Positions 53,376 to 63,916 of a DNA stretch of 64,000 bases are shown here, piece after piece. The position numbers and the translations under genes were made by a program. Origin of the DNA: an uncultured Curvibacter sp. (GTDB lineage: Bacteria > Pseudomonadota > Gammaproteobacteria > Burkholderiales > Burkholderiaceae_C); the NCBI GenBank assembly GCA_903828535.1, contig CAIKMN010000010.1:124001-188000 (forward strand). Direction: 5' to 3'. The first letter of the stretch is position 1; each line of letters begins with the position of its first letter. The notes under the pieces are model-generated. The model was not told the DNA's origin and ran no database searches. It saw nothing but the letters and a program-made list of their open reading frames with translations.

Positions 53376-54386
53376 TTGACTTTGAATTCTTCCAAAGCCC
53401 TGTCTTCGCACAAGGTCAGTGTGGCGCCCATGATGGATTGGACCGACCGTCATTGCCGTTTCTTCCACCGCCTCATCACCCAGCAAGCCTTGCTCTACAC
53501 CGAGATGGTGACCACCGGGGCTTTGCTCCATGGCGATGTGCCGCGCCACCTGCGTTACAACGAACAAGAGCACCCAGTGGCCTTGCAACTCGGGGGCAGC
53601 GAACCGGCCGACCTGGCCGCTTGTGCCAAGCTGGGAGAGGCTTGGGGCTATGACGAAATCAACCTGAACTGCGGTTGTCCCAGCGAGCGGGTGCAACGCG
53701 GCGCCTTTGGTGCTTGCCTCATGAACGAAGCGACCTTGGTGATGGAGGGTGTCAAGGCCATGCTGGATTCAGTGAACCGCGTGCCGGTGACGGTCAAGCA
53801 CCGCATCGGCGTGGACCAAATGGAAAGTTATGAATTTGTGCGTGACTTTGTCGGCACCGTGGCGCAAGGCGGTTGCCGCACCTTCATCGTTCATGCCCGC
53901 AACGCTTGGCTGAAGGGCCTCAGCCCCAAAGAAAACCGCGAAATTCCGCCGCTCCGCTACGACGTGGTCTATCAATTGAAGCGCGACTTTCCCGACCTGC
54001 TCATTTCTATCAACGGGGGCATCACCACCAACCCTCAAATTGAAGATCACTTAACGCAGGTTGACGGCGTGATGATTGGGCGCGAGGCCTATCACAACCC
54101 TTGGTTGATGGCCGAATGGGATGCTCGCTTTTTCGGCCAAACCGAGCGGGCTTTGAGCCGTGACGACGTCGAGCTCGCGATGTGCGATTACATGGCACAA
54201 GAGCAAGCGCAGCACGGCACGCCCTGGCACAGCATGGCGCGGCATCTTTTGGGCTTGCGACATGGCTTGCCGGGGGCAAGGCGTTGGCGGCAGGTTTGGA
54301 GCGACCCGACCCTGCGGCATTTGAGCGCCCACGAGGTCAGCGCGAGGGCGCGCGATTTGATGGATGCCAGCTTCGGTTCAGCTTAA
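53376..54386 (+). CDS. dusA: tRNA-dihydrouridine(20/20a) synthase DusA
   Basis: DusA, 336 residues, is an FMN enzyme that reduces U20/U20a in tRNA. The N-terminal VSVAPMMDWTDRHCRFF and ALLYTEMVTTGALLHGD are diagnostic of DusA rather than DusB/DusC. The catalytic cysteine lies in NLNCGCPSERVQRGAFGACLM. The FMN phosphate site ends in INGGITT and GVMIGREAYHNPW. The start is a TTG at 53376 with AGGGAG six to ten bases upstream; the first ATGs lie inside the conserved VAPMMDW motif and would truncate the fold. It follows dbpA by 18 bases. Confidence 0.94.
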   Translation: MTLNSSKALSSHKVSVAPMMDWTDRHCRFFHRLITQQALLYTEMVTTGALLHGDVPRHLRYNEQEHPVALQLGGSEPADLAACAKLGEAWGYDEINLNCGCPSERVQRGAFGACLMNEATLVMEGVKAMLDSVNRVPVTVKHRIGVDQMESYEFVRDFVGTVAQGGCRTFIVHARNAWLKGLSPKENREIPPLRYDVVYQLKRDFPDLLISINGGITTNPQIEDHLTQVDGVMIGREAYHNPWLMAEWDARFFGQTERALSRDDVELAMCDYMAQEQAQHGTPWHSMARHLLGLRHGLPGARRWRQVWSDPTLRHLSAHEVSARARDLMDASFGSA

Positions 54387-54549
54387 AGGCATGCCATTTT
54401 TCCCCGAATGAATGGCGCTTTAATTTTTATGGCTCTTTTATTGCTTTTTATGGGTCGTCAACACCAGCGGCAATTGCGGCACTATCGGCACTATCGACAG
54501 AGAATAGCAGTCTCGGAACAGCCGTTGAGGGTCCTGCTGGCAGCCTGGG

Positions 54550-55257
54550 CTAACCGGCCGCCTTCAAGCCGTTCGCAAAGTGTGCCTGCATTCGTTTGCG
54601 CGCAGCCGCGGCGTCGGCTTGATTCAATGCGTCCATGAGGGCTTGGTGCTCTTTTAAAGAGTCGGCCAAGCGGCCTTCTTTGAACAAAGAGTGGTGGCGG
54701 TTGAGCTTCATCACTTTGCGCAAGTCGGTCACCATTTGCAGGCGCCAGCGGTTGTTGGCGAGCTCCAATAACAACAGGTGAAACCGCTCGTTCAGCACAA
54801 AAAAGGCTTCTGCATCGCCCACCGAGGCTTCCAATTGAGCGTGAAGGGCGTTCAGCTGGGCCAAGGACTCGGGCAGCGCTTGTGCGGCCACTTCAGCCGC
54901 GGCGTCGCTCTCCAGCAGGCCGAGCAGGTGGTAGACATCGCGCAGGTCTTTTTCGTTGACTTCGGTGACGTAGGCGCCGCGGCGCACCTTCATGGTGATC
55001 AAGCCTTCGGCCGCTAAAACTTTGAGCGCTTCCCGCAACGGGGTGCGGCTGATGCCGAGGTCTTGTGCAATTTTGAGTTCGTCAATCCAGTCGCCCGGCG
55101 CCAGTTCACGCTGGAAAATCTGCAAGCGAAGTTGCTCGGCGACCTGTTCATACAGCGCTTGTTGGCTGAATTTGGGCGCCACTCGGGCCGCCGGGTCGAC
55201 GGATGAAGTCACCGGCGGGGTCAGGATGGGGCGGGTCGGTTGTGCCAAAGCTCGCAT
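54550..55257 (-). CDS. GntR-family (FadR/FCD) regulator divergent from the methylmalonyl-CoA mutase operon
   Basis: This 235-residue regulator has an N-terminal winged HTH (LAPGDWIDELKIAQDLGISRTPLREALKVLAAEGL, residues ~45-80) and a helical FCD ligand domain (residues ~95-230) with putative metal histidines in ERFHLLLLELA, LKEHQALMDAL and RMQAHFANG. It probably senses a propionate-pathway metabolite and controls mcm; that is inference from position. I chose the ATG at 55257 (MRALAQPT); TACAAT lies exactly 6 nt upstream and there is no ribosome site. The track start lies beyond the operator. The 163 bases after its stop hold only a 9-bp duplication (ggcactatc, 54478-54495). Confidence 0.92.
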   Translation of the reverse strand: MRALAQPTRPILTPPVTSSVDPAARVAPKFSQQALYEQVAEQLRLQIFQRELAPGDWIDELKIAQDLGISRTPLREALKVLAAEGLITMKVRRGAYVTEVNEKDLRDVYHLLGLLESDAAAEVAAQALPESLAQLNALHAQLEASVGDAEAFFVLNERFHLLLLELANNRWRLQMVTDLRKVMKLNRHHSLFKEGRLADSLKEHQALMDALNQADAAAARKRMQAHFANGLKAAG

Positions 55258-55263
55258 GCCCGG

Positions 55264-55269
55264 ATTGTA
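55264..55269 (-). promoter_or_regulatory. -10-like TACAAT 6 nt before gntR ATG
   Basis: The minus strand reads TACAAT-CCGGGC-ATG. No Shine-Dalgarno is present. The -35 zone overlaps the AT-rich palindrome. Confidence 0.4.
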
Positions 55270-55289
55270 AGCAAAACCATAGAAACTTA

Positions 55290-55305
55290 ATTCATAATTA
55301 TGAAT
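55290..55305. promoter_or_regulatory. Perfect 16-bp palindrome ATTCATAATTATGAAT, probable GntR operator
   Basis: The palindrome has no spacer. It sits about 20 bases upstream of the gntR -10 and 8 bases upstream of a TAAAAT -10-like hexamer (55313-55318) for mcm, so binding could control both directions. Confidence 0.65.
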
Positions 55306-55362
55306 GACAAGGTAAAATTCTGCGTTAATCAACCCAGAAGACCCATTCCCACAAGGCCCGAT

Positions 55363-57576
55363 ATGAGCGTTCAAGACGATTCAAAAACCAATCCAGCCCA
55401 ACCCAGCTTTGCCCCCAGCGCTTTGGCCGACTGGGCGAAATCTGCGGCCAAGTCGGCCCCCGGCGGTGACGTAAACGCGTTGAATTGGCTCACGCCCGAT
55501 GGGATCACTGTCAAACCTTTGTACACCGCGGCAGACACGGCCAACCTGCCTTACGCCAACACCTTGCCGGGCTTTGAGCCTTTTTTGCGCGGCCCACAGG
55601 CCACCATGTATGCCGTGCGTCCCTGGACCATCCGTCAATACGCGGGCTTTTCGACCGCTGAGGAATCCAACGCGTTTTACCGCAAGGCGTTGGCCGCAGG
55701 GGGCCAGGGCGTCTCGGTGGCCTTCGATTTGGCCACCCACCGCGGCTACGACAGCGACCACCCACGCGTCACCGGCGACGTCGGCAAAGCGGGCGTGGCG
55801 ATTGATTCGGTCGAGGACATGAAGATTTTGTTCGACCAAATTCCGCTCGACAAAGTCTCGGTCTCCATGACCATGAACGGCGCGGTGCTGCCTGTGTTGG
55901 CGGGCTATGTGGTGGCCGCTGAAGAGCAGGGCGTGAGCCAAGACAAACTCTCTGGAACGATTCAGAACGACATTCTGAAAGAGTTCATGGTCCGTAACAC
56001 CTACATTTATCCACCCCAACCGTCGATGAAAATCATCGGCGACATCATCGAGTACACGGCCAAAAACATGCCGAAGTTCAACTCGATCAGCATCTCGGGT
56101 TACCACATGCAAGAGGCCGGCGCCCACCAAGCGTTGGAGCTGGCTTTTACCTTGGCCGACGGCAAAGAGTACGTGAAAACCGCCATCGCCAAAGGCATGG
56201 ACGTGGACGAATTCGCCGGTCGTTTGAGTTTTTTCTGGGCCATCGGCATGAACTTCTATTTGGAAGTCGCCAAGATGCGCGCCGCGCGCTTGTTGTGGTG
56301 CCGCATCATGAAGGGCTTTGACGCCAAGAACCCCAAGAGCCTGATGCTGCGCACCCACTGCCAAACCTCGGGCTGGTCGCTGACCGAGCAAGACCCTTAT
56401 AACAACGTTGTCCGCACCACCATCGAAGCCATGGCAGCGGTGTTTGGTGGCACCCAAAGCCTGCACACCAACAGCTTTGACGAAGCCATCGCCCTGCCCA
56501 CCGAATTCAGCTCGCGCATTGCCCGCAACACGCAACTCATCATCCAAGAAGAGACCCACATTACGAATGTGATCGATCCCTGGGCCGGCAGCTACATGAT
56601 GGAAAAGCTGACCCAAGACATGGCCGACGCCGCTTGGGCCATCATTGAAGAAGTTGAGGCCATGGGGGGGATGACGAAGGCCGTGGACAGCGGTTGGGCC
56701 AAGCTCAAAATTGAAGCAGCAGCGGCTGAAAAGCAAGCGCGCATCGATTCCGGTAAAGACGTCATTGTGGGCGTGAATAAATACAAACTCAAAACCGAAG
56801 ACACCATCGACATCTTGGAAGTTGACAACGTCAAGGTGCGTGACGGCCAAATTGAACGCTTGGCCAAAATCCGCGCCACCCGTGACAGCGCTGCAGTGCA
56901 AGCCGCACTCGACGCCTTGACCGCCGCGGCTGAAGCCGGTGTGCACGCCGATGCGGCAGACGCCAGCGCAGGCAATTTGCTGGACTTGTCGATCAAGGCC
57001 ATTCGACTGCGCGCCACAGTGGGTGAGGTTTCCGATGCCCTTGAAAAAGTTTATGGACGCCACCGCGCCGATACGCAAAAGGTCACCGGCGTTTACGCCG
57101 CGGCCTATGATTCCGCCGAAGGCTGGGACAAGCTCAAGGGCGAGATCAGCGCCTTTGCCGAAGAGCAAGGCCGTCGTCCCCGGGTGATGATTGCCAAATT
57201 GGGCCAAGACGGCCACGACCGCGGGGCCAAAGTAGTGGCCACCGCTTTTGCCGATTTGGGCTTTGACGTGGACATGGGCCCCTTGTTCCAAACGCCAGAG
57301 GAATGTGCTCGCCAAGCGATTGAGAACGACGTGCACGCCGTCGGCGTTTCGACCTTGGCGGCCGGCCACAAAACCTTGGTGCCCGCGATCATCAAGAGCC
57401 TCAAGGAGCAGGGGGCCGACGACATCATTGTTTTTGTGGGCGGTGTGATCCCCAAGCAAGATTACGGCTTTCTGTACGACGCCGGCGTCAAAGGCGTTTA
57501 CGGACCCGGCACCCCGATTCCGGCCAGCGCCAAAGACGTGCTCGAACAAATCCGCTTGTCTTTGACTCCGGCATGA
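55363..57576 (+). CDS. mcm: Methylmalonyl-CoA mutase (single-chain, B12-dependent)
   Basis: The mutase has 737 residues and converts (R)-methylmalonyl-CoA to succinyl-CoA by adenosylcobalamin radical chemistry. The catalytic TIM barrel shows [21 protein letters not shown] (substrate Tyr/Arg) and [19 protein letters not shown]. The C-terminal B12 domain has the base-off motif [13 protein letters not shown] (about 612-624), with SLT/GG-loop partners further on ([18 protein letters not shown]). It is equivalent to the large catalytic subunit and needs no small chain (ScpA/MutB type). The ATG at 55363 has AAGG six bases upstream. It heads the operon. Confidence 0.97.
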   Translation: MSVQDDSKTNPAQPSFAPSALADWAKSAAKSAPGGDVNALNWLTPDGITVKPLYTAADTANLPYANTLPGFEPFLRGPQATMYAVRPWTIRQYAGFSTAEESNAFYRKALAAGGQGVSVAFDLATHRGYDSDHPRVTGDVGKAGVAIDSVEDMKILFDQIPLDKVSVSMTMNGAVLPVLAGYVVAAEEQGVSQDKLSGTIQNDILKEFMVRNTYIYPPQPSMKIIGDIIEYTAKNMPKFNSISISGYHMQEAGAHQALELAFTLADGKEYVKTAIAKGMDVDEFAGRLSFFWAIGMNFYLEVAKMRAARLLWCRIMKGFDAKNPKSLMLRTHCQTSGWSLTEQDPYNNVVRTTIEAMAAVFGGTQSLHTNSFDEAIALPTEFSSRIARNTQLIIQEETHITNVIDPWAGSYMMEKLTQDMADAAWAIIEEVEAMGGMTKAVDSGWAKLKIEAAAAEKQARIDSGKDVIVGVNKYKLKTEDTIDILEVDNVKVRDGQIERLAKIRATRDSAAVQAALDALTAAAEAGVHADAADASAGNLLDLSIKAIRLRATVGEVSDALEKVYGRHRADTQKVTGVYAAAYDSAEGWDKLKGEISAFAEEQGRRPRVMIAKLGQDGHDRGAKVVATAFADLGFDVDMGPLFQTPEECARQAIENDVHAVGVSTLAAGHKTLVPAIIKSLKEQGADDIIVFVGGVIPKQDYGFLYDAGVKGVYGPGTPIPASAKDVLEQIRLSLTPA

Positions 57577-57622
57577 ACCCCATCAAGCGCCTGAATCATT
57601 TGCATTGCTTTCAAGGCACCAA

Positions 57623-58678
57623 GTGACACCCGAACGCTGGGTCGAAGGCATTCTGCAGGCGCAACCTGCGGTTCAGCGCCGCGCCATGGCCAAAGCCATC
57701 ACCTTGTTGGAGTCCACCCGCGCCGATCACCGCACCCAGGGCGATGCGTTGTTGACGGCTTTGTTGCCACACAGCGGCCGCTCATTGCGCCTGGGCATCA
57801 GCGGCGTGCCGGGCGTGGGCAAGAGCACGTTCATTGAAGCGCTTGGCCTTTACTTAATTGCCCAAGGCCACCGGGTGGCGGTGTTGGCGGTTGACCCGTC
57901 CAGCACGGTGTCGGGCGGTTCAATTTTGGGCGACAAAACCCGCATGGAACATTTGTCGGTGCACCCCAGCGCCTACATTCGACCCAGCCCGAGCAGCGGC
58001 AATTTGGGGGGCGTTGCTGAAAAAACCCGCGAGGCCATTTTGGTTTGCGAGGCCGCCGACTACGACATCGTCATCGTTGAAACCGTTGGCGTGGGCCAAA
58101 GCGAAGTGGCGGTCGCCGGGATGACCGACATGTTCGTCTTGATGCAGTTGCCCAACGCGGGTGACGATTTGCAGGCCATCAAAAAAGGCGTGATGGAGTT
58201 GGCCGACTTGGTGGTCATCAACAAAGCCGACATCGATGTCCATGCCGCTACGCGGGCACAAGCTCAAATCACCTCGTCTTTGCGTTTGTTGGGGTTGCAC
58301 GGCAACCCCGAACATGCTCACCACGACGCGACCATTTGGCACCCCAAGGTGATTCAGTTGAGCGCCTTGCTGGGTCAAGGTGTGGACACTTTTTGGAAAA
58401 CGGTGCAGGATTTTCAGGCGCTGCAAACTGCAAACAGCCAGTTGAAGACACGCCGTCAAAAACAAGATTTGAATTGGATGTGGGAGCGCATTGAGGCCGG
58501 ATTGAAGCAGTCTTTTGCGAATGACCCTGCCGTTAAAAACGCCTTGCCCGATTTGCTGAATGCAGTGGCTGCCGCCCGCGTTCCTGCGACCCGTGCGGCC
58601 CGCCAATTGTTGGATTTGTGGCGCAACACCAGCGCTGACTCTGGCAAAGCAGGCACAGCCAATGCAAGCACCAATTAA
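57623..58678 (+). CDS. meaB: Methylmalonyl-CoA mutase-associated GTPase MeaB
   Basis: MeaB (ArgK/YgfD), 351 residues, is a G3E-family GTPase that gates cofactor loading and protects the mutase from inactivation. The P-loop is [33 protein letters not shown], the switch region [17 protein letters not shown], and the base-specificity motif VINKAD follow. The C-terminal helix forms the dimer arm. I chose the GTG at 57623 because an AAGG site lies six bases upstream; the track TTG at 57605 is less well placed. It follows mcm by 46 bases. Confidence 0.95.
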   Translation: MTPERWVEGILQAQPAVQRRAMAKAITLLESTRADHRTQGDALLTALLPHSGRSLRLGISGVPGVGKSTFIEALGLYLIAQGHRVAVLAVDPSSTVSGGSILGDKTRMEHLSVHPSAYIRPSPSSGNLGGVAEKTREAILVCEAADYDIVIVETVGVGQSEVAVAGMTDMFVLMQLPNAGDDLQAIKKGVMELADLVVINKADIDVHAATRAQAQITSSLRLLGLHGNPEHAHHDATIWHPKVIQLSALLGQGVDTFWKTVQDFQALQTANSQLKTRRQKQDLNWMWERIEAGLKQSFANDPAVKNALPDLLNAVAAARVPATRAARQLLDLWRNTSADSGKAGTANASTN

Positions 58679-58722
58679 GTAACGATGAACAGTTGAATTT
58701 GAATACAGAGAAAGGTTGAACC

Positions 58723-60255
58723 ATGCAAGACATCCTCGAACAACTGGAAAGCAAGCGCGCTGCGGCGCGTTTGGGTGGCGGTGAAAAGCGCATCGCGGCT
58801 CAACACAAAAAGGGCAAATTGACCGCCCGCGAACGCCTGGAGCTTTTGCTCGATGAAGGCACTTTCGAAGAGTGGGACATGTTCGTTGAGCACCGTTGCA
58901 CCGACTTCGGCATGGCCGACACCAAGATTCCGGGGGACGGCGTTGTCACGGGCTACGGCATGATCAACGGCCGCTTGGCTTTTGTTTATAGCCAAGATTT
59001 CACCGTTTTTGGAGGGGCTTTGTCTGAGGCCCATGCCGAGAAAATTTGCAAGGTCATGGACCAAGCCATGAAGGTCGGCGCGCCCGTCATTGGGCTGAAC
59101 GACTCGGGGGGCGCCCGCATTCAAGAAGGCGTGGCCTCGCTGGGCGGTTATGCAGACGTCTTCCAAAAGAATGTGCTGGCCAGTGGCGTGGTGCCCCAGA
59201 TCAGCATGGTCATGGGCCCTTCAGCAGGCGGTGCGGTTTATTCGCCCGCCATGACCGACTTCATCTTCATGGTGAAAGACAGCTCCTATATGTTCGTGAC
59301 CGGCCCCGAAGTGGTCAAAACGGTCACGCACGAAGAAGTCACGGCCGAAGAACTCGGCGGCGCTCTGACCCACACGACCAAGAGCGGCGTGGCCGATCTG
59401 GCCTTTGAAAACGACGTCGAGGCCTTGATGATGCTACGGCGGCTCTACAACTACCTGCCCTTGAACAACCGCGAAAAAGCACCGGTTCGCCCCAGTGGAG
59501 ACCCGGCCGATCGCCGCGAGTTGAGCCTCAATACCTTGGTGCCCGACAACCCCAACAAGCCCTACGACATGAAGGAGTTGATCCTGAAAACCGTCGACGA
59601 TGGCGACTTCTTTGAACTGCAACCCGAGTACGCCAAAAATATCTTGATTGGCTTCGCCCGCATGGATCGTCAAAGCGTTGGCATCGTGGCCAATCAGCCG
59701 CTGGTTTTGGCCGGTTGCTTGGACATCAAGAGCTCCATCAAGGCGGCGCGTTTTGTGCGTTTTTGCGATGCGTTCAACATCCCGGTTGTGACCTTCGTTG
59801 ACGTGCCCGGTTTTATGCCCGGCACCTCACAAGAGTTTGGCGGCATCATCAAACACGGCGCTAAATTGCTCTATGCCTACGCCGAATGCACGGTGCCCAA
59901 GATCACCATCATCACGCGCAAAGCCTACGGCGGCGCCTATGACGTGATGGCCTCCAAACACTTGCGCGGTGATGTGAACTTGGCTTGGCCGAACGCCGAA
60001 ATTGCGGTGATGGGCGCCAAGGGCGCGGTTGAAATTATTTTCCGTGAAGACAAAGGCGACCCTGAAAAGTTGGCTGCCAAAGAAGCCGAGTACAAAGCCC
60101 GATTTGCCAACCCCTTTGTCGCCGGTGCCCGCGGTTTCATTGACGATGTCATCCTGCCCAGCGAAACCCGCAAGCGCATTTGCCGCAGCTTGGCGATGCT
60201 GAAAGACAAAAAGCTAGAGAACCCTTGGCGCAAGCACGGCAACATTCCGCTTTAA
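58723..60255 (+). CDS. pccB: Propionyl-CoA carboxylase beta (carboxyltransferase) subunit
   Basis: PccB, 510 residues, transfers CO2 from carboxybiotin to propionyl-CoA. Visible landmarks are [50 protein letters not shown] (N-half oxyanion hole), and [28 protein letters not shown] plus [17 protein letters not shown] in the C half. The sequence favours propionyl-CoA over acetyl- or methylcrotonyl-CoA, and the mcm neighbourhood supports this. An AGAAAGG site precedes the ATG. Confidence 0.96.
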   Translation: MQDILEQLESKRAAARLGGGEKRIAAQHKKGKLTARERLELLLDEGTFEEWDMFVEHRCTDFGMADTKIPGDGVVTGYGMINGRLAFVYSQDFTVFGGALSEAHAEKICKVMDQAMKVGAPVIGLNDSGGARIQEGVASLGGYADVFQKNVLASGVVPQISMVMGPSAGGAVYSPAMTDFIFMVKDSSYMFVTGPEVVKTVTHEEVTAEELGGALTHTTKSGVADLAFENDVEALMMLRRLYNYLPLNNREKAPVRPSGDPADRRELSLNTLVPDNPNKPYDMKELILKTVDDGDFFELQPEYAKNILIGFARMDRQSVGIVANQPLVLAGCLDIKSSIKAARFVRFCDAFNIPVVTFVDVPGFMPGTSQEFGGIIKHGAKLLYAYAECTVPKITIITRKAYGGAYDVMASKHLRGDVNLAWPNAEIAVMGAKGAVEIIFREDKGDPEKLAAKEAEYKARFANPFVAGARGFIDDVILPSETRKRICRSLAMLKDKKLENPWRKHGNIPL

Positions 60256-60298
60256 GCCCAAAGCAAAAGTTGACACCCGTTGAACTGGAGTAAAGAAC

Positions 60299-62338
60299 AT
60301 GTTTAAGAAAATTCTCATCGCCAACCGCGGCGAAATTGCTTGCCGCGTGATGGCCACCGCCAAAAAGATGGGCATCAAAACCGTCGCTGTTTATTCAGAG
60401 GCCGACAAAGACGCCCGCCATGTGGCGATGGCCGACGAAGCCGTTTTGATTGGCCCTGCCGCCTCGCGTGAGTCGTATTTGGTGGCCGACAAAATCATCG
60501 CGGCCGCCAAGGCCACGGGGGCCGAGGCCATTCACCCTGGCTACGGTTTTTTGAGCGAAAACGAAGCCTTTGCCAAGCGCGTCGAGGAAGAGGGCATGGC
60601 TTTCATCGGCCCTCGCCATTTCAGCATTGCCGCCATGGGCGACAAGATTGCCTCTAAAAAATTGGCCAATGAAGCCAAGGTCAACACCATCCCCGGCTAC
60701 AACGACGCCATCGACTCCGCCGAGCAAGCCGTGGGCATCGCCCAAGGCATTGGCTACCCCGTCATGATCAAGGCCTCCGCAGGGGGCGGTGGCAAAGGGT
60801 TGCGCGTGGCCTTCAATGACCAGGAAGCCTTTGAGGGCTTCACCTCTTGCCGCAACGAAGCACGCAACAGCTTTGGCGACGACCGTGTTTTTATCGAAAA
60901 ATTTGTCGAAGAACCCCGTCACATTGAAATTCAAGTACTGGGCGATGGCCACGGCAATGTGATTTATTTGAACGAGCGTGAATGTTCGATTCAGCGTCGC
61001 CACCAAAAAGTGATCGAAGAAGCCCCCAGCCCCTTCATCAGCGATGCCACGCGCAAAGCCATGGGTGAGCAAGCGGTGGCCTTGGCCAAGGCCGTTAAAT
61101 ACCAAAGTGCGGGCACCGTGGAGTTTGTGGTTGGCAAAGACCAAAGCTTCTACTTTTTGGAAATGAACACCCGTTTGCAAGTGGAACACCCCGTCACCGA
61201 GTGCATCACCGGCCTGGATCTGGTCGAATGGATGATCCGTGTGGCCGCCGGCGAAAAGCTGCCCCTGACGCAAGCCGAGGTCAAGCGCGAAGGTTGGGCG
61301 ATGGAGTGCCGGATCAACGCCGAGGATCCATTCCGCAACTTCTTGCCTTCAACCGGCCGCTTGGTGAATTTCCAGCCGCCGACCGAGACGATGTTCCAAG
61401 GCAATACCCACGACTTGCAGGGCGTGCGGGTCGACACCGGCGTCACCGACGGCGGTGAAATCCCGATGTTCTATGACTCGATGATCGCCAAGCTGATCGT
61501 CCACGGCAAAGACCGTTTGGAGGCCATCGCCAAAATGCGCGAAGCTTTGAACGGCTTTGTCATCCGCGGCATCAGCTCGAACATCCCTTTCCAAGCCGCC
61601 TTGCTCGCGCACCCCAAATTTGTGGCGGGTGACTTCAACACCGGCTTTATCGCGGAAAACTACAGCAAGGGCTTTTTTGCAGAAGACGTCCCGCATGAAG
61701 ACCCGGGTTTTTTGGTGGCTTTGGCGGCTTACCAAAACCGACGTTTACGCGACCGTGCGGCCGGTATTACCGGTCAATTGCCAGGTCACGGCGTCAAGGT
61801 GAGCGACGAATACACCGTGGTCGTATTGGGCAAAGAAGGTCAAAACAAGTCTTGGAACGTGACGGTCATTGAAGGCTCAGAAGGGGCCTTGGTGACGGTC
61901 AATGGCCGTGCTTATGCCTTGCAAAGCGACGCCCGATTGGGCGCCATTCGCCTCGAGGGGTTGGTCGACGGCAAGCCCTTCACGGCCCAGCTGGAGCGGG
62001 GCATCCCCAAGAACCCCTTGGCCTTGCGCGTTTCGCACAATGGCACCCAAATCGATGCTCTGGTCTTGTCGCCCCGTGCGGCCGAGTTGCATCAGCTGAT
62101 GCCTTACAAAGCCCCACCCGACTTGAGCAAGTTCTTGCTTTCACCCATGCCGGGGCTCTTGGTCGACATCGCTGTCCAGCCAGGACAAAAAGTTCAGGCG
62201 GGTGAAAAACTCGCCGTGATCGAGGCCATGAAGATGGAAAATATATTGTTTGCGGCCCAAGACGGGGTTGTAGGCAAAATAGCGGCTTCCAAGGGCGAGT
62301 CCTTGGCGGTTGATCAGATCATTTTGGAGTTTGCATGA
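60299..62338 (+). CDS. pccA: Propionyl-CoA carboxylase alpha (biotin carboxylase/BCCP) subunit
   Basis: PccA, 679 residues, carries biotin carboxylase (residues ~1-450: [46 protein letters not shown]), the BT linker domain, and the C-terminal BCCP. The biotinyl lysine is in [12 protein letters not shown], about 35 residues from the C terminus as usual. It works with PccB. The stop overlaps the bioB start by four bases (ATGA), coupling biotin synthase translation to a biotin-carrying enzyme. Confidence 0.96.
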   Translation: MFKKILIANRGEIACRVMATAKKMGIKTVAVYSEADKDARHVAMADEAVLIGPAASRESYLVADKIIAAAKATGAEAIHPGYGFLSENEAFAKRVEEEGMAFIGPRHFSIAAMGDKIASKKLANEAKVNTIPGYNDAIDSAEQAVGIAQGIGYPVMIKASAGGGGKGLRVAFNDQEAFEGFTSCRNEARNSFGDDRVFIEKFVEEPRHIEIQVLGDGHGNVIYLNERECSIQRRHQKVIEEAPSPFISDATRKAMGEQAVALAKAVKYQSAGTVEFVVGKDQSFYFLEMNTRLQVEHPVTECITGLDLVEWMIRVAAGEKLPLTQAEVKREGWAMECRINAEDPFRNFLPSTGRLVNFQPPTETMFQGNTHDLQGVRVDTGVTDGGEIPMFYDSMIAKLIVHGKDRLEAIAKMREALNGFVIRGISSNIPFQAALLAHPKFVAGDFNTGFIAENYSKGFFAEDVPHEDPGFLVALAAYQNRRLRDRAAGITGQLPGHGVKVSDEYTVVVLGKEGQNKSWNVTVIEGSEGALVTVNGRAYALQSDARLGAIRLEGLVDGKPFTAQLERGIPKNPLALRVSHNGTQIDALVLSPRAAELHQLMPYKAPPDLSKFLLSPMPGLLVDIAVQPGQKVQAGEKLAVIEAMKMENILFAAQDGVVGKIAASKGESLAVDQIILEFA

Positions 62339-63408
62339 CATTAGTCACCGCCACAGAAAACGTGGCAGAAAAACCGGTTCAATTCCTCAAAAGTCGCTCA
62401 GTGCCCACTTCGGCTGGCGCCTCCGGTGCAGCGATGGGCGATGAACGTTGGCCTGCGAGCGAGGTGCAAGCTTTGCTCGACAAACCGTTTTTAGACCTGG
62501 TGTTTGAGGCCCAACAAGTGCACCGCGCTCATTGGCCCGCAGGCGACATTGAGCTGGCCACGCTGCTGTCGGTGAAGACCGGTGGTTGTCCTGAAAACTG
62601 CGGCTACTGTCCACAGTCTGCCGAGTTCGATACCGGTGTCGAGGCCCAAAAATTGATGGAAGTCGACGCCGTGGTGCAAGCGGCACAAGCGGCCAAAGAC
62701 GCCGGCGCCACCCGTTTTTGTATGGGTGCTGCTTGGCGCGCCCCGAAAGACCGTGACATTGAAAAAATGTCTGAGTTGGTCAGTGCGGTCAAAGGCTTGG
62801 GCCTTCAAACCTGCGCCACCTTGGGCATGTTGGCACCCCACCAAGCCACCGCGCTGCGCGACGCGGGTTTGGACTATTACAACCACAACCTCGACACCGC
62901 CCCCGAGTACTACACCGAGGTGGTCGACACCCGCAGCTACCAAGACCGTCTGGACACCTTGAAGAACGTTCGTGCAGCGGGCATCAGCGTGTGTTGCGGC
63001 GGCATTGTGGGCATGGGCGAAGCGCCCGTTCACCGTGCCGGTTTATTGGCGCAATTGGCCAATCTGAATCCCTATCCAGAATCGGTGCCCATCAACAGCT
63101 TGGTGCGTGTGCCCGGCACCCCTTTGGCGGACACCGATCCGATCGACCCCATGGACTTTGTGCGTGTGATTGCCGTTGCCCGCATCCTGATGCCCAAAGC
63201 CCGCGTGCGCTTGTCGGCAGGTCGCCAACAATTGGGCGACGCCGTACAAGCCCTGTGCTTCATGGCGGGCGCGAACTCGATTTTTTATGGTGACAAGCTC
63301 TTGGTCACGGGCAACCCGGATGTGCAGGCTGACACAGCGTTGTTGGCCAAGCTGGGGTTGAAGGGCAAGCAGGTGGTGGCAACTGCGGAGGAGCACGTTC
63401 ATGCCTGA
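62335..63408 (+). CDS. bioB: Biotin synthase
   Basis: BioB, 357 residues, is a radical-SAM enzyme that inserts sulfur into dethiobiotin. The SAM [4Fe-4S] motif is [16 protein letters not shown]. The sacrificial [2Fe-2S] ligands are in [16 protein letters not shown] and [13 protein letters not shown], with the Arg in [10 protein letters not shown]. About 35 N-terminal residues ([17 protein letters not shown]) precede the conserved start of the fold. The location inside the propionyl-CoA carboxylase operon, overlapping pccA and the VOC gene, is unusual; bioB is normally with bioFAD. Confidence 0.96.
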   Translation: MTLVTATENVAEKPVQFLKSRSVPTSAGASGAAMGDERWPASEVQALLDKPFLDLVFEAQQVHRAHWPAGDIELATLLSVKTGGCPENCGYCPQSAEFDTGVEAQKLMEVDAVVQAAQAAKDAGATRFCMGAAWRAPKDRDIEKMSELVSAVKGLGLQTCATLGMLAPHQATALRDAGLDYYNHNLDTAPEYYTEVVDTRSYQDRLDTLKNVRAAGISVCCGGIVGMGEAPVHRAGLLAQLANLNPYPESVPINSLVRVPGTPLADTDPIDPMDFVRVIAVARILMPKARVRLSAGRQQLGDAVQALCFMAGANSIFYGDKLLVTGNPDVQADTALLAKLGLKGKQVVATAEEHVHA

Positions 63409-63916
63409 GGCCTTTTCAACCCAAGCGCCTGCGCCGCGGCCATTCAAGGTGCTGGGCATTCAGCAGATTGCCATTGGCGCCTTGAACAAACACAAACTCC
63501 AAACCCTGTGGGTGGATATCTTGGGTTTGGAAAAAACAGGCACATTTGTCAGCGAGCGTGAGAACGTGGACGAAGACATTTGCGCCATCGGCGCCGGCCC
63601 ATTCAAGGTCGAAGTTGATTTGATGCAACCCTTGGACCCTGAAAAAAAACCGGCCGTTCACGCCACACCGTTGAACCACATTGGTTTGTGGATTGACCAT
63701 TTGCCCCTGGCGGTCGAGTGGATGACGGCCCAAGGCGTTCGCTTTGCACCGGGTGGCATCCGGCGCGGTGCAGCGGGTTTTGACATTTGCTTTTTACACC
63801 CCAAAGGCACCGAAGAGTCGCCGATTTCGGGGGAGGGCGTCTTGATAGAACTGGTGCAAGCACCGCCCGAAGTGACTCAGGCTTTTGCTGCCTTGGCCCG
63901 CGCCAGCACCGCCTGA
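63401..63916 (+). CDS. VOC-family protein, probable methylmalonyl-CoA epimerase (glyoxalase-I-like ligands)
   Basis: This 171-residue two-module VOC protein closely resembles methylmalonyl-CoA epimerase in its C-terminal segment ([27 protein letters not shown]) and would complete the operon (PccAB product S to R for Mcm). The four expected metal positions appear as Gln (GIQQIAIG), Glu (FKVEVDLM), His (LNHIGLWID) and Glu (VLIELVQ). Known epimerases use His/Gln/His/Glu; human glyoxalase I uses Gln/Glu/His/Glu. The family call is firm; epimerase versus glyoxalase-type activity is inferred mainly from context. The start overlaps bioB by 8 bases. Confidence 0.82.
   Translation: MPEAFSTQAPAPRPFKVLGIQQIAIGALNKHKLQTLWVDILGLEKTGTFVSERENVDEDICAIGAGPFKVEVDLMQPLDPEKKPAVHATPLNHIGLWIDHLPLAVEWMTAQGVRFAPGGIRRGAAGFDICFLHPKGTEESPISGEGVLIELVQAPPEVTQAFAALARASTA

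Noticed and set aside
54408-54638. Small ORF starting MNGALIFMALLLLFMG between dusA and gntR
   Set aside because: It begins with a hydrophobic stretch but continues Arg-rich through the gntR 3' end in antisense; no ribosome site and no sign of conservation.
55381-57549. 722-residue minus-strand ORF covering almost all of mcm
   Set aside because: It is exactly antisense to a highly conserved enzyme, has no family motif, and its His/Gly/Val-rich composition is what codon bias on the opposite strand produces.
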